Shown here in pieces: positions 37,631 through 46,800 of a stretch of DNA of 64,000 bases. The notes under the pieces were generated by a model. It had not been told where the DNA came from, did not search any database, and was given only the letters and a program-made list of their open reading frames with translations. The translations under genes and the position numbers were made by a program. Source of the DNA: Nodularia spumigena CCY9414. Lineage in GTDB: Bacteria > Cyanobacteriota > Cyanobacteriia > Cyanobacteriales > Nostocaceae. The number at the start of each line of letters is the position of its first letter. The stretch's first letter is position 1. The stretch lies in contig NZ_CP007203.1 in the NCBI RefSeq assembly GCF_000340565.2, positions 5,112,807-5,176,806 of the forward strand. Reading direction: 5' to 3'.

Positions 37631-38407
37631 ATGAAAAATGACCTTTTTGATTTAACGGGTAAAGTAGCTATTATTACAGGTGCAGCTAGGGGAATTGGCA
37701 AAGCGATCGCCCAAGGATTAGCCGATGCAGGTGTAAAAGTAGTAGTTGCCGATATTAAACAGGCTGAAGCAGAAGCAACAGTGGAAATCATTCAAGATGC
37801 TGGTGGAGAAGCCGTAGCATTTCATACTGATGTAACTAAGCGTGGAGATTGCCAAAATTTAATTCAACAAACTGTTAATTATTACAACCGTTTAGATATT
37901 TTGGTTTGTAATGCGGGAATTGATATTCTCAAACCTTTAATTGCTTTAGAAGAAGATGAATGGGATGCAATTATTAATGTTGATTTGAAGGGGTATTTTA
38001 ATTGTGTTCAGTTAGCAGCTAAACAAATGATTGCACAAGGTACAGGTGGTTCAATTATTATGAACTCCTCCATAGCAGGTGTGATTGGGATTGCTGATTC
38101 TGCGGCTTATACTGCGGCTAAAGGGGGTGTAAATCAGTTAGTTAAATCCCTTGCTGTAGAATGGGCAAATTATAACATTCGTGTGAATGCTTTTGCCCCT
38201 GGATATATCAATAATATTATGGAAGGAACAGAACAATTCCGTTTACCTTCAGAACAAGATCAAGAACATTTAAAAAGAGTTATTCCCATGAAAAGAAGAG
38301 GTGAACCACAAGAATTAGTTGGTCCAGTAATTTTCCTAGCTTCTGAAGCTGCGGCCTATGTTACAGGTACAATTTTAATGGTAGATGGTGGTTACAGTGC
38401 GATTTAA
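37631..38407 (+). CDS. SDR-family oxidoreductase, FabG-like
   Basis: The start at 37631 is chosen because aaggaaa lies 6-7 bases upstream; an ATG eight codons earlier (37607) lacks a site. The 258-residue protein has VAIITGAARGIGKAIAQG, the NAGI motif, catalytic Ser in MNSSIAGV and an intact Tyr-x3-Lys (AYTAAKGGV), with a C-terminal YVTGTILMVDGG. It should reduce a carbonyl with NAD(P)H. Possible tasks are the remaining ketone reduction in Choi synthesis or reduction of a released aldehyde to an alcohol; the sequence does not decide. It is last in the cluster, 47 bp after the glycosyltransferase. Confidence 0.85.
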   Translation: MKNDLFDLTGKVAIITGAARGIGKAIAQGLADAGVKVVVADIKQAEAEATVEIIQDAGGEAVAFHTDVTKRGDCQNLIQQTVNYYNRLDILVCNAGIDILKPLIALEEDEWDAIINVDLKGYFNCVQLAAKQMIAQGTGGSIIMNSSIAGVIGIADSAAYTAAKGGVNQLVKSLAVEWANYNIRVNAFAPGYINNIMEGTEQFRLPSEQDQEHLKRVIPMKRRGEPQELVGPVIFLASEAAAYVTGTILMVDGGYSAI

Positions 38408-38883
38408 TTAACTGTAGGGAATAGGACAATTTTCAATACTGCTCGGTTAAGGAAAAAAAAGGGGGTAAGATAGAGGAAAATATTCACGTTTTGATCACGA
38501 GAACTCAGAGCGAACGATAAATCAAGATTTTTGGCAATTATTGCGTAAGTCCTGAATAAATTAGAAACTCACTTAATTTTATCAGGGCGAGTAGGATTAT
38601 GCTCAGAAAAAGATATATAGGACTCCTATTTGATTATTGAACAAGACCCAGTACATACTGAAACCCTTCTTTCGGTGTTCCCTGTTCCCTGCCTCTACGA
38701 AAGATTCATAAATCAAACCGAATTCCTATAGAAATGATTCTTAACTTAAAAGAGGAAAGGAGAATGATTATTACTATTATTAAAAACCTAGAAAACTAAA
38801 AAATTTTTACTGTTACCTGTCTCCTGGGTTTTTAGTATAACATAAAAAATACAATAAACCCGAAATATAAAGGAGCTAAAAAA
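38408..38883. other. Spacer after the peptide cluster with repeat remnants
   Basis: The 476-bp spacer has a half copy of the tgcgtaagtcct repeat (about 38545-38556), a tataggactcctatttgat unit (about 38621-38639) that recurs inverted near 16997-17015, and taaaaacc/ggttttta arms near 38781-38836 that could form a loose hairpin. A strong ribosome-binding site (aaaggag, 38869-38875) lies at its end. No gene was seen. Confidence 0.6.
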
Positions 38884-40479
38884 ATAGATAAGAATATTCA
38901 GGAAAATGAAGCTAGGTTTAGAGCAATTTCCCAAGCCATTCCTGTGCCATTAATTATTTCACGCTTATCTGACGGGTTAATTTTATATGCTAATCCAGAA
39001 TTGCTCCAAACATTTGGTTGTTTGTCAGAGGATTTAGCTAATCGTTCAGTTTCAGATTTATACTATGATCCGACTCAGAGAAAAGCAATTTTAGCAGCGC
39101 TTATCCAACATGACTCAGTGCAAAATTATGAACTTTTACTTAAGAGAGCCGACGGAAGTTATTTCTGGGCGATCGCATCACTTCAATATTTAAATTTTAA
39201 TGGTGAATCGGCAATATTAGCTGTGTTCTCCGACATTACAGAACGCAAGCAAGCTGAACTAGCTTTTAAAGCTCAGGCTGAACGTGAACAATTGATGCGA
39301 ACTGTAGCTCAACGAATTCGACAATCTTTAAATCTACAAGAGATTCTGAATACGACAGTTGAAGAAGTGCGGAATTTACTCAGGGTTGATCGAGTTGTAG
39401 TTTATCAGTTCGCCCCAGATATGAGCGGTACTATTGTCGCCGAATCTGTGGGACAAGGATGGACAGTGGCGTTAGGGGTAAAAATTGAAGATACCTGTTT
39501 TCAGACGGGTGGAGGTGTAGAGTATCACCAAGGACGCAAGCGGGCGATCGCTAATATTTACGAAGCTGGATTGACTGATTGTCATCTTCACTTATTAGAA
39601 CAGTTTGAAGTTCAAGCTAATTTAGTTGTGCCGATTCTGCTCAAAATAGATGAAGAAAATACTGGCTCATGTTTGTGGGGTTTGTTGGTGGCGCACCAAT
39701 GCTCTAGTCAGCGCAATTGGGAAGATCATCAATTGGATTTGCTGGATCAACTGACAGTGCAAATTGCGATCGCTATTCAACAATCAAGCATATTTCAACA
39801 AGCTCAGAATGAATTGGCTGAGAGACAAAAAGCCGAAATGAACTTAAGAGCTGCATTAGTAGAAAAAGAAGTTCTATTAAAAGAAGTTCATCATCGCGTC
39901 AAAAATAACTTACAAATTGTATCAAGTCTCTTACAACTCCAGTCTCAAACCCTCAAAGATCCAGAAATCAGCCGAGTCTTCCAAGATAGCCAAAACCGCA
40001 TTGACTCCATTTCTCTGATTCACAAGAACTTATACATTTCACCCAATATCGGTAAACTGGATGTTGTTGACTATGTACAAAATCTAGTCACCAGTATCCT
40101 AATTTCTTATCAAATAGAACCAGGGAAGATTTCCCTAGAAACTAATATAGATGCAGTAAATTTGGATATTGATCAAGCTATCGGCTGTGGGCTGGTGATC
40201 AATGAATTATTATCAAATTCTCTCAAACACGCTTTTCCTGGTCAAAAAAAAGGTAAAATTACTATTGAGTTACGTAATATTGATAACGACATTGAGATGC
40301 TTATTCAAGATAATGGCGTTGGGTTACCAGATAACTTAGATTGGAGTAGTACTGATTCTTTAGGCCTCTCATTAGTTTATGACTTGGTGACAGAACAACT
40401 AGAAGGCAGCATTAATGTAGAACGTGATCATGGCACAGTATTTAAAATCCAATTTCCCAATTTAACATTGCATCAATAA
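38884..40479 (+). CDS. Cyanobacteriochrome-type sensor kinase (PAS-GAF-HisKA_2-HATPase)
   Basis: Coding sense (NEARFRAISQAIPVPLIISR) extends upstream of the first standard start (GTG 38944) to an ATA codon at 38884, 8 bases after an AGGAG. No ATG, GTG or TTG lies between that site and 38944 in frame, so I place the start at the ATA. Domains: PAS, then a GAF with DTCF (Cys codon 39496-39498) and AGLTDCHLHLL (Cys-His, codon 39580-39582), the two-Cys pattern of DXCF cyanobacteriochromes that bind phycoviolobilin-type chromophores. A HisKA_2 H box (EVHHRVKNNLQIVSSLL) and HATPase follow (INELLSNSLKHAFPG; DNGVGLP). It should be a light-regulated kinase. A gene for REC-PAS-kinase follows 7 bp later. 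Confidence 0.85.
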   Translation: MDKNIQENEARFRAISQAIPVPLIISRLSDGLILYANPELLQTFGCLSEDLANRSVSDLYYDPTQRKAILAALIQHDSVQNYELLLKRADGSYFWAIASLQYLNFNGESAILAVFSDITERKQAELAFKAQAEREQLMRTVAQRIRQSLNLQEILNTTVEEVRNLLRVDRVVVYQFAPDMSGTIVAESVGQGWTVALGVKIEDTCFQTGGGVEYHQGRKRAIANIYEAGLTDCHLHLLEQFEVQANLVVPILLKIDEENTGSCLWGLLVAHQCSSQRNWEDHQLDLLDQLTVQIAIAIQQSSIFQQAQNELAERQKAEMNLRAALVEKEVLLKEVHHRVKNNLQIVSSLLQLQSQTLKDPEISRVFQDSQNRIDSISLIHKNLYISPNIGKLDVVDYVQNLVTSILISYQIEPGKISLETNIDAVNLDIDQAIGCGLVINELLSNSLKHAFPGQKKGKITIELRNIDNDIEMLIQDNGVGLPDNLDWSSTDSLGLSLVYDLVTEQLEGSINVERDHGTVFKIQFPNLTLHQ

Positions 40480-40486
40480 ATTTCTA

Positions 40487-42007
40487 ATGGATAAAGTGAG
40501 AATTTTAGTCGTTGAAGATGAAGTGATTGTAGCCAGAACCATTGCCAATCAACTTAATCAGTTAGGGTACACGGTTACAGGTAAAGCGTCTTCGGGAGAG
40601 GTGGCGATCGCCAAAGCATTAGAAACTAAGCCACAACTGGTTTTAATGGATATTATCCTCAAAGGTAATATGGATGGGATTACAGCTGCTGCTAGTATTC
40701 GTGAGCAGTTAGATATTCCCGTAATTTTCCTCACAGCTTATGGTGACGACAAGACTTTACAACGTGCAAAACTCACTCAACCCTTTGGATATGTAGTTAA
40801 ACCATTTACTTCTAAAGATTTAAGAATAGCTGTTGAAATCGGTTTATTAAAACACCAACTAGAACAGGATCTGCGAGAGAATCGAGATAAATTAGCCACG
40901 CTTTTAAACTCAATGAGCGATGCTGTAATTGCTACCAATGAGCAAGCAAAAGTAACATTCATGAATCCTGCGGCTGAATTGCTGACTGGCTGGAAACAAG
41001 CAGATGCTCAGGGAAAAGACATAACAATAATTTTTAATATTGTCGATGAAATTACAGAAGCTGCACTAGAAAACCCAGTCCTAAAAGTCCTCAGAGATCA
41101 AAAAGTTGTTTATTTAGGGGAATTCACATCTCTGATTACCAAAGATGGCAAAAAAGTTCCCATTGGGGATAGTGCTTCACCCATAATGCGACGACCTAAT
41201 CAGATAGATGGTGTCGTGGTTGTTTTCTGGGATCTCAGTGAACGTCGTCAAACAGAATTTCTAGAGCGAGCCTTGAATCAAGAGCGCGAACTCAATCATC
41301 TTAAATCCCTATTTATATCTACAGTTTCTCATGATTTTCGTAATCCCCTGACTGTCATCCAAACAGCAGTAGAACTCATAGAAATCCAAGGAGATAGTTT
41401 AACAGCAACCAAAAAAACCACCTACTTAAAACGAATAAAAGGTGCTGTCGAATCCATGAAACAATTAATGGAAGATGTCTTGTTCATGGGGAGGTCAGAT
41501 GTAGGAAAAGTTGAATGCCATCCTGATATAATAAACTTGGAGCAACTCTGTAGAGAAGTGATTGCAGAATTTTCTCTTGTTACCAATGGTGGACATGAAA
41601 TTATATTTACCTGTCATAGTAAATGCACAGATGCTTTGATAGATGAAAAACTCTTAAATTACATATTGATTAATTTACTTTCTAACGCCGTTAAGTATTC
41701 TCCTCAAAATCAAAATATTCATGTAGATTTAAACTGTGATTACAGAGAACAAATTGTAATCTTGCGGGTTCAAGACCAAGGAATTGGCATTCCTGAAGTA
41801 GATCAAAAGCGACTGTTTGAATCATTTTATCGCGCTTCCAATGTGCAATCAATTCAGGGTACAGGACTAGGGTTATTGATTGTTAAAAGGTGCGTTGAAG
41901 CTCACCAAGGTGAAATCAGTTTTACCAGTCAAGTTGGTGTTGGGACAACATTCACAGTAATTTTGCCCCTCAATTATTCTGTTGCACACCATCCACAACA
42001 GGCTTAA
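40487..42007 (+). CDS. Hybrid response regulator-histidine kinase (REC-PAS-HisKA-HATPase)
   Basis: The 506-residue protein begins with a receiver domain (VRILVVEDEVIVARTI, acceptor Asp in LVLMDIIL, FLTAYGDD, YVVKPF), then a PAS domain (LLNSMSDAVIATNEQAKVTF), a HisKA domain with an intact H box (FISTVSHDFRNPLTVIQ) and a HATPase (LINLLSNAVKYSP; DQGIGIP; GTGLGLLIVKR). REC at the N-terminus is expected to receive phosphate from the upstream kinase, since the genes are 7 bp apart. The pair would form a light-to-phosphorelay module. Its 3' end overlaps the convergent OstA-like gene by 38 bp. Confidence 0.92.
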   Translation: MDKVRILVVEDEVIVARTIANQLNQLGYTVTGKASSGEVAIAKALETKPQLVLMDIILKGNMDGITAAASIREQLDIPVIFLTAYGDDKTLQRAKLTQPFGYVVKPFTSKDLRIAVEIGLLKHQLEQDLRENRDKLATLLNSMSDAVIATNEQAKVTFMNPAAELLTGWKQADAQGKDITIIFNIVDEITEAALENPVLKVLRDQKVVYLGEFTSLITKDGKKVPIGDSASPIMRRPNQIDGVVVVFWDLSERRQTEFLERALNQERELNHLKSLFISTVSHDFRNPLTVIQTAVELIEIQGDSLTATKKTTYLKRIKGAVESMKQLMEDVLFMGRSDVGKVECHPDIINLEQLCREVIAEFSLVTNGGHEIIFTCHSKCTDALIDEKLLNYILINLLSNAVKYSPQNQNIHVDLNCDYREQIVILRVQDQGIGIPEVDQKRLFESFYRASNVQSIQGTGLGLLIVKRCVEAHQGEISFTSQVGVGTTFTVILPLNYSVAHHPQQA

Positions 42008-44492
42008 CTTCTCTCCCAGAAAATGGATCTGTACCACCAGTCCAGTTAAAGTCACTAATGCGGATGCTGAAACCGCCTAATTCCAATACTGGGTTATAAC
42101 GCAAACTGATTCCATAGGTACGGCGGCTATATTCTAAAATATAATCGGTGCTAGTTTCTTTACCAGTGTCCAAGTTAACTGCTGTTTGAAAGCCTAAACG
42201 AAATGGCCCATAAATTTGCTGTGAGATTCCAGCACCTAGCACTTTATTATCAACGGAACGGTCAAACAAAAAGGGTGATAAACCGCTATTTAAACCTTGA
42301 GAATAAGTGACATTAAAGGCGGTATAGTCTAAATAGGGGCGAGAAAAATTACCAAATTGCCCTAGTAAGCCGACTGTACCAGTGAGGGTACTTTGATTTT
42401 CGTTATTAGTGTAATAACTGCTTGTACCTGTGACACTGGCAATTGTCTGTACGTAAGGAACTACAGGGTTTGCTGTGTATTTTAATCCCTCTGTGGGGGT
42501 AGGTGGTAATGGTTTACCCTGCCATAGTAAAAAGCCCTTACTGAGGCTAGCACTTCCTTGTAAGCGACCGAGAGCAATTCGATCATTTGTGCGGTTTGCT
42601 TCTAATAAGTCTAGGCGGTCAGTATTGGCATTGATATATTGTACACCTGCCTGATAGTTGAGGTTAATGCCAGTATTGCCTAAAGTAATCACAGGAGAGC
42701 TAATGAGACCACCAATACTACTCTGGACAGTTTGAAAACCGAGAGTACCGTTATACAAGCGATCGCGATAGCTATATTCTAAATTTAATATGTGGGGATT
42801 GCGATCGCCTAATTCCTGGCGCATTCGCAAACTCCCCCGCAAATTGTCTTCTACTTTGTTTAAGTCAAGACTGGTTAATTCTCCAGAACCTTCAATTTTT
42901 GCCCGTGGGTTTAAAACTGCATTGTAATTCGTTTTCACACCAAATAAGCCGGCTAAATCATCTGTGCCTTCTTGTAAGGCTCTTTGCACAAATAATTGGG
43001 GCGTGATTCTCCAACGAGTCTCCTCGGTATCGACTGGTGTGAAACTTCGCTCCACAAAAAAACCACCCCGTTTATCCCCATCAAAGCCGGGGGAAACGAT
43101 AAATGGTGAAGCCTCCCGTTCAAAACGGTCAATGGTCTGTCGATCTACGGGAATTGGTAAGGATACTTTTTGGTCAAAGACTAAACGCTGTCCCCGTGTA
43201 GTGATGGTTTCTACTAAAGGGGACTCCCGTTTGGAAGTCACTTGAGAGGCTCGTAACTCTAATTCTGGGGGTGAAAACGGGTCGTTAGTAATCCGCACAT
43301 CCGAACCTTGCCAGCCTCTTGGATAAAACTCAATGCGTTTAGCTTCAAACCGCAATCGCCTAACTTTACCCCCTGTTTCTAGTTGGGGTAAATTACTCGC
43401 TTGTGTACCACCTAATGTAAAGTTAATACCGCCTAATGTAAAGTTAATACCACCGGGGCTGCTGATTCCAGAAAGAGGCTGATTTCTTCTGACAGCATCG
43501 CTCAGGGGAGGCTGAATTGCACTTGGTGTAACATCGGTGGATGAAAAAGCTAAATCTCTTTGGGCTGAGGGTACGAAGATTTCCCCACTGGCGTTTTCGA
43601 TTTCTCCGTTGTCTTGGATGAAATTATAGTTAAAGCGTTCTCCCCGCAATACTTGATCCCCTCGTGTTAAGGCCACATTACCTGAACCCACAGCAATTAA
43701 ATTATCTAAATTTACTTGCAGGCGATCGGCATCCACCACAGAACCATCAAATCGCACCACTACATTACCTTCCGCCGTGATAATTCGCCGTTGTTCATCA
43801 TACTCCTGCCGATCAGAGATCACTTCTATCGTCCTCTGTCTCGCTGGCGGCGTAGGTGTAGGCTGTTGAGCTTGTGGGGTAGGTGATTTGAATTCTATAG
43901 TTGAGGGCGTAGAGGTTTCGTTGCTACGGTTACGAGATTTAAACTCTAGAGTATTTTGTACTGGTTGAGAACTCGGTACATAATTGGGTTGATCAACAGA
44001 AATATTGATACTATCGGGAAATTGTTGTACAGGAATATTGCTTTCCGGCTCTTGTGGAGTTGCTTTTTCTGCTGCGACTTGCGCCTTGGGTGTAGTGGTG
44101 GGCGCATCAAACTGCTGTCCGGAATAACCAACTGTTTGGGATTTACCCAAATTTGCAGCACTCTTAGAGGCCGTAAAAGGAGAAAATTCTGGCGGGAAGG
44201 TTTTTGGTGTATTCGGTGTGGCTAGAGTTTGAGCAGATAAGTTATCCCTAGTGGAGTTGATGGGTGTTGACAAACCCAAAGCAGGTTCAGCATCTCCCAC
44301 ATTTGATATCTGTGGAATTCTTTGTAGTGGCGGGGATTTTTTTTTGTCGCCTTGAGTATCAGTCTGATTGGTGACAACTGAGGGAAACTGAGAATCCCTA
44401 GCATAGAGACTAGAATTTGCCGATGGTACTGGTTCGACAATGGAAAGCGTTGCTGGTGGCGGAATTGGATGAAGCATATCAGGGCAAATCAA
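41970..44492 (-). CDS. DUF3769/OstA-like outer membrane protein
   Basis: The 840-residue protein has a long low-complexity, Pro/Ser/Gln-rich N-terminus, then an OstA/LptA-like beta-jellyroll segment (ISDRQEYDEQRRIITAEGNV, VVRFDGSVVDADRLQVNLDN) and a C-terminal region with alternating strands like an outer-membrane barrel (LRMRQELGDRNPHILNLEYSY). This resembles cyanobacterial proteins annotated DUF3769, related to LptD/OstA that move lipopolysaccharide to the outer leaflet. No typical signal peptide is obvious at the chosen start, so the start is uncertain. A 21-bp tandem duplication (43411-43452) encodes a repeated LGGINFT. psbI lies 148 bp upstream on the same strand. Confidence 0.8.
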   Translation of the reverse strand: MICPDMLHPIPPPATLSIVEPVPSANSSLYARDSQFPSVVTNQTDTQGDKKKSPPLQRIPQISNVGDAEPALGLSTPINSTRDNLSAQTLATPNTPKTFPPEFSPFTASKSAANLGKSQTVGYSGQQFDAPTTTPKAQVAAEKATPQEPESNIPVQQFPDSINISVDQPNYVPSSQPVQNTLEFKSRNRSNETSTPSTIEFKSPTPQAQQPTPTPPARQRTIEVISDRQEYDEQRRIITAEGNVVVRFDGSVVDADRLQVNLDNLIAVGSGNVALTRGDQVLRGERFNYNFIQDNGEIENASGEIFVPSAQRDLAFSSTDVTPSAIQPPLSDAVRRNQPLSGISSPGGINFTLGGINFTLGGTQASNLPQLETGGKVRRLRFEAKRIEFYPRGWQGSDVRITNDPFSPPELELRASQVTSKRESPLVETITTRGQRLVFDQKVSLPIPVDRQTIDRFEREASPFIVSPGFDGDKRGGFFVERSFTPVDTEETRWRITPQLFVQRALQEGTDDLAGLFGVKTNYNAVLNPRAKIEGSGELTSLDLNKVEDNLRGSLRMRQELGDRNPHILNLEYSYRDRLYNGTLGFQTVQSSIGGLISSPVITLGNTGINLNYQAGVQYINANTDRLDLLEANRTNDRIALGRLQGSASLSKGFLLWQGKPLPPTPTEGLKYTANPVVPYVQTIASVTGTSSYYTNNENQSTLTGTVGLLGQFGNFSRPYLDYTAFNVTYSQGLNSGLSPFLFDRSVDNKVLGAGISQQIYGPFRLGFQTAVNLDTGKETSTDYILEYSRRTYGISLRYNPVLELGGFSIRISDFNWTGGTDPFSGREVKPVVDGVQQNN
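43411..43452. repeat. 21-bp tandem duplication in the OstA-like gene
   Basis: Two adjacent 21-bp units starting cctaatgtaaagttaatacc differ only at the last base. They add seven residues in frame (LGGINFT twice). Confidence 0.85.
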
Positions 44493-44640
44493 GCTAACAA
44501 ATAGCCAATTGATAGCCGGAAGGATGAATTACACCTTTCGCCTTCCGACATTTGCTTTTTGCCTAAATATAGCAAGCTGCCAAGAGAAGGAGATTTGGTG
44601 TTTTCCGTCTTCCGGCAGTTGTGGATAATTTATCGTAATC

Positions 44641-44757
44641 CTATTCTGAGTCCCGCCGTCCGGGGTTACGAGCTGGATCGTTTGACAAAAATCCGAAGAC
44701 GAAGATAGCCACGAAGGTAGCAACAACAATATAAACAGCGATTTTTAAAGTCACCAT
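44641..44757 (-). CDS. psbI: Photosystem II reaction centre protein I
   Basis: This 38-codon gene reads [19 protein letters not shown], then [19 protein letters not shown]. It contains the PsbI hallmarks: the LKIxVY start, one transmembrane helix and the [14 protein letters not shown] tail. PsbI is a small thylakoid-membrane subunit next to D1 that helps assemble photosystem II. A GGAGA ribosome-binding site stands 7 bases before the ATG on the minus strand. The small size makes it easy to overlook. Confidence 0.96.
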   Translation of the reverse strand: MVTLKIAVYIVVATFVAIFVFGFLSNDPARNPGRRDSE

Positions 44758-45026
44758 AGAAATATCTCCAAAGGGTGTGAGAAAAAACTTGCTCTTTAAG
44801 TATCTGCTATACAGAAAATATAGCTACTTTATATTACCGAAATCTCGTCCCTTTTTGAGATGAATCTTGTCAATGCCCCTCAGATGTTTTTTGCTCGTTA
44901 CTCTAGAGACGTTTACTCTCAACGGAAGTTTCCCGTTTTCAGACAGGGCTATTTTTGCTCTCCACAGTCTGCCATCTTTCCTCGCCCAACCGCAACCCAG
45001 ACCATTGCCCATCAATCAGACAGTTA

Positions 45027-45719
45027 CTACGCTGATGCTACCAAATCCTTGCTCCCTCGGCTTTTGATGACTCGTACAGGCGCACCTACGGCCACAGAGT
45101 AAGGGGGAATATCTTTATTGACAACTGATCCTGCGCCAATCACACTGCCTTTACCGATAGTAACACCATCTAACACTGTTACCCCATGCCCTAGCCAACA
45201 GTCATCTTCAATCACGATTCCCTTACGAGTCACTCCTTGGTGTCTTATGGGTTTTGTTGTATCTGTAAATTTGTGGCTATTGGCATATATTCCTGAATGG
45301 GCTGCTATCATACAATGCTTACCAATTCTGATGTTTCCCGGCCCAGCAATACAGACATCAGGAGCAATAAAAGTTTCATCATCAATGGATATGCAAGTGT
45401 CATCCAAACACCCAATATCAACGTAGCGCTCAATGGCTACTCCATTGCCTAAATAAATTTTATTATTTGGGTGTCCTTGGCCATCCATGCGGACACCTTT
45501 AAAAATATGTACCCCATTCCCCATCTCAATGGCAGAAGCTCCCAAAAATTCCACGCCGTTTTGAATATAAATTTGTCTACCCATCCGAGAAAAAATCTGA
45601 GGATATACCAGATTTCGCAGTTTAGAACCAAGGGCAATTGTGGGAATATCTCCTAACAACGTAGTGATTAATAATTCTTGTAATCGCTGCCATTTTGACG
45701 CATATCGTTTGTTATTCAT
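45027..45719 (-). CDS. Hexapeptide-repeat acyltransferase (colanic/serine acetyltransferase-like)
   Basis: The 230-residue protein is built of left-handed beta-helix hexapeptide repeats, for example AIEMGNGVHIFKGVRM, YVDIGCLDDTCISID, NIRIGKHCMIAAHSGI and IVIEDDCWLGHGVTVLDGVT, ending in IGAGSVVNKDIPPYSVAVG, typical of the WcaF/maltose/serine O-acetyltransferase group. The conserved His (AHSGIYANSH) is in place. It likely acetylates a sugar of an exopolysaccharide or cell-surface glycan; the neighbours give no further hint. It is separated from psbI by 269 bp in which no convincing gene is seen. Confidence 0.85.
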   Translation of the reverse strand: MNNKRYASKWQRLQELLITTLLGDIPTIALGSKLRNLVYPQIFSRMGRQIYIQNGVEFLGASAIEMGNGVHIFKGVRMDGQGHPNNKIYLGNGVAIERYVDIGCLDDTCISIDDETFIAPDVCIAGPGNIRIGKHCMIAAHSGIYANSHKFTDTTKPIRHQGVTRKGIVIEDDCWLGHGVTVLDGVTIGKGSVIGAGSVVNKDIPPYSVAVGAPVRVIKSRGSKDLVASA

Positions 45720-46374
45720 GATTAAATATCTCTGCTATTGAGTGTTCTTGAAACAACTATTGAAGGCTTATGGAAAATGTATCCTGTGTTCTGGTAGTAG
45801 CACTTATACTGATATTATTAACTTCATGAATTTGATGTTCAGGTATACAAAACATTTCCCTAATTATTAGTTAGTCTCCTAAGCAAATAGAAACCTATTT
45901 CCTGAATTTGACTAATTTAGGAATTATCCCACCCAAATCTTGACAGATTGATTAGCATGGGAAACAGTGACTCGATTTTCCGGCACAATAAGGCTTTGGA
46001 GCATTCAAACTTTTTCCCTATTTTTTTGTATCAGTTAAGTAAAAATTATGCTATTTACTAGACTGATTACTACAGGAATACGCAGTGATTTACAGCGCCA
46101 AGCATCAACGTATTAAATTAGGTAATTGGTTGTTGTCAAATATGCCAATTGTACTTTTTTGGCGAATTTGAATCGATATATATACTACTGTTATCTAATT
46201 TTTCGCCTTGAAACGGCTTTCTGTCAACAACCAACTTCAACAAGCTTGTTTCAACGCAATTACATTTTTACTGGTGTACTAGGTGATCTCAAATTTGGTA
46301 AATAAATTTACCCACACATTCAAATGTAATTCACCTTGAATTTTTATTAGTGTTCTTACACAAGCCCATCAAAC

Positions 46375-46503
46375 TTAGGGTGGAGTATCACCGACTTCAG
46401 CCATCACATTAAAATTCAGCATCGGTGCAAACAAATAAGCGCTTCCACGATTGCGATGACGACTTTCTTGCAACGAATTTCTAGAGTATGCTGCGCTAAT
46501 CAT
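46375..46503 (-). CDS. Possible 42-residue small protein
   Basis: The frame reads MISAAYSRNSLQESRHRNR, then GSAYLFAPMLNFNVMAEVG and a short DTPP end. Base composition is clearly richer in G+C than the surrounding spacer, and the residue pattern (Arg-rich start, then SAYLFAPMLNF) does not look random. There is no visible ribosome-binding site. It could be a real small gene, the remnant of a longer one, or part of a structured RNA. Confidence 0.3.
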   Translation of the reverse strand: MISAAYSRNSLQESRHRNRGSAYLFAPMLNFNVMAEVGDTPP

Positions 46504-46800
46504 GTTGCAGACCGATGAGTTATAGGCAACCAGATCACAATTATAATTACATTAATGATTTTTTGTGATATTTGTTCTTAATATTAACACGTTTTTTTAG
46601 ATTGAACCACTCTTAATAAATAAGTTCTTGCCAATTTGACGGAACCATGTTTCTTCAGAATTAAAACAACATTAGACTTTACGTAAAAATTACTAATAAC
46701 TATTTTTATACCTAGATAAAAAACACCTTTTTTAAGTTAATATATTGCACGTTCTCACATTTACTATATATATTGCAAGAAGTAATCACGGCACATTTAT

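Noticed and set aside
44860-45102. 80-codon plus-strand frame between psbI and the acyltransferase
   Set aside because: No ribosome-binding site and no recognisable motif; it runs into the end of the acyltransferase gene on the other strand.
45118-45426. 102-codon plus-strand frame
   Set aside because: Complement of the hexapeptide acyltransferase, whose repeats produce long antisense frames.
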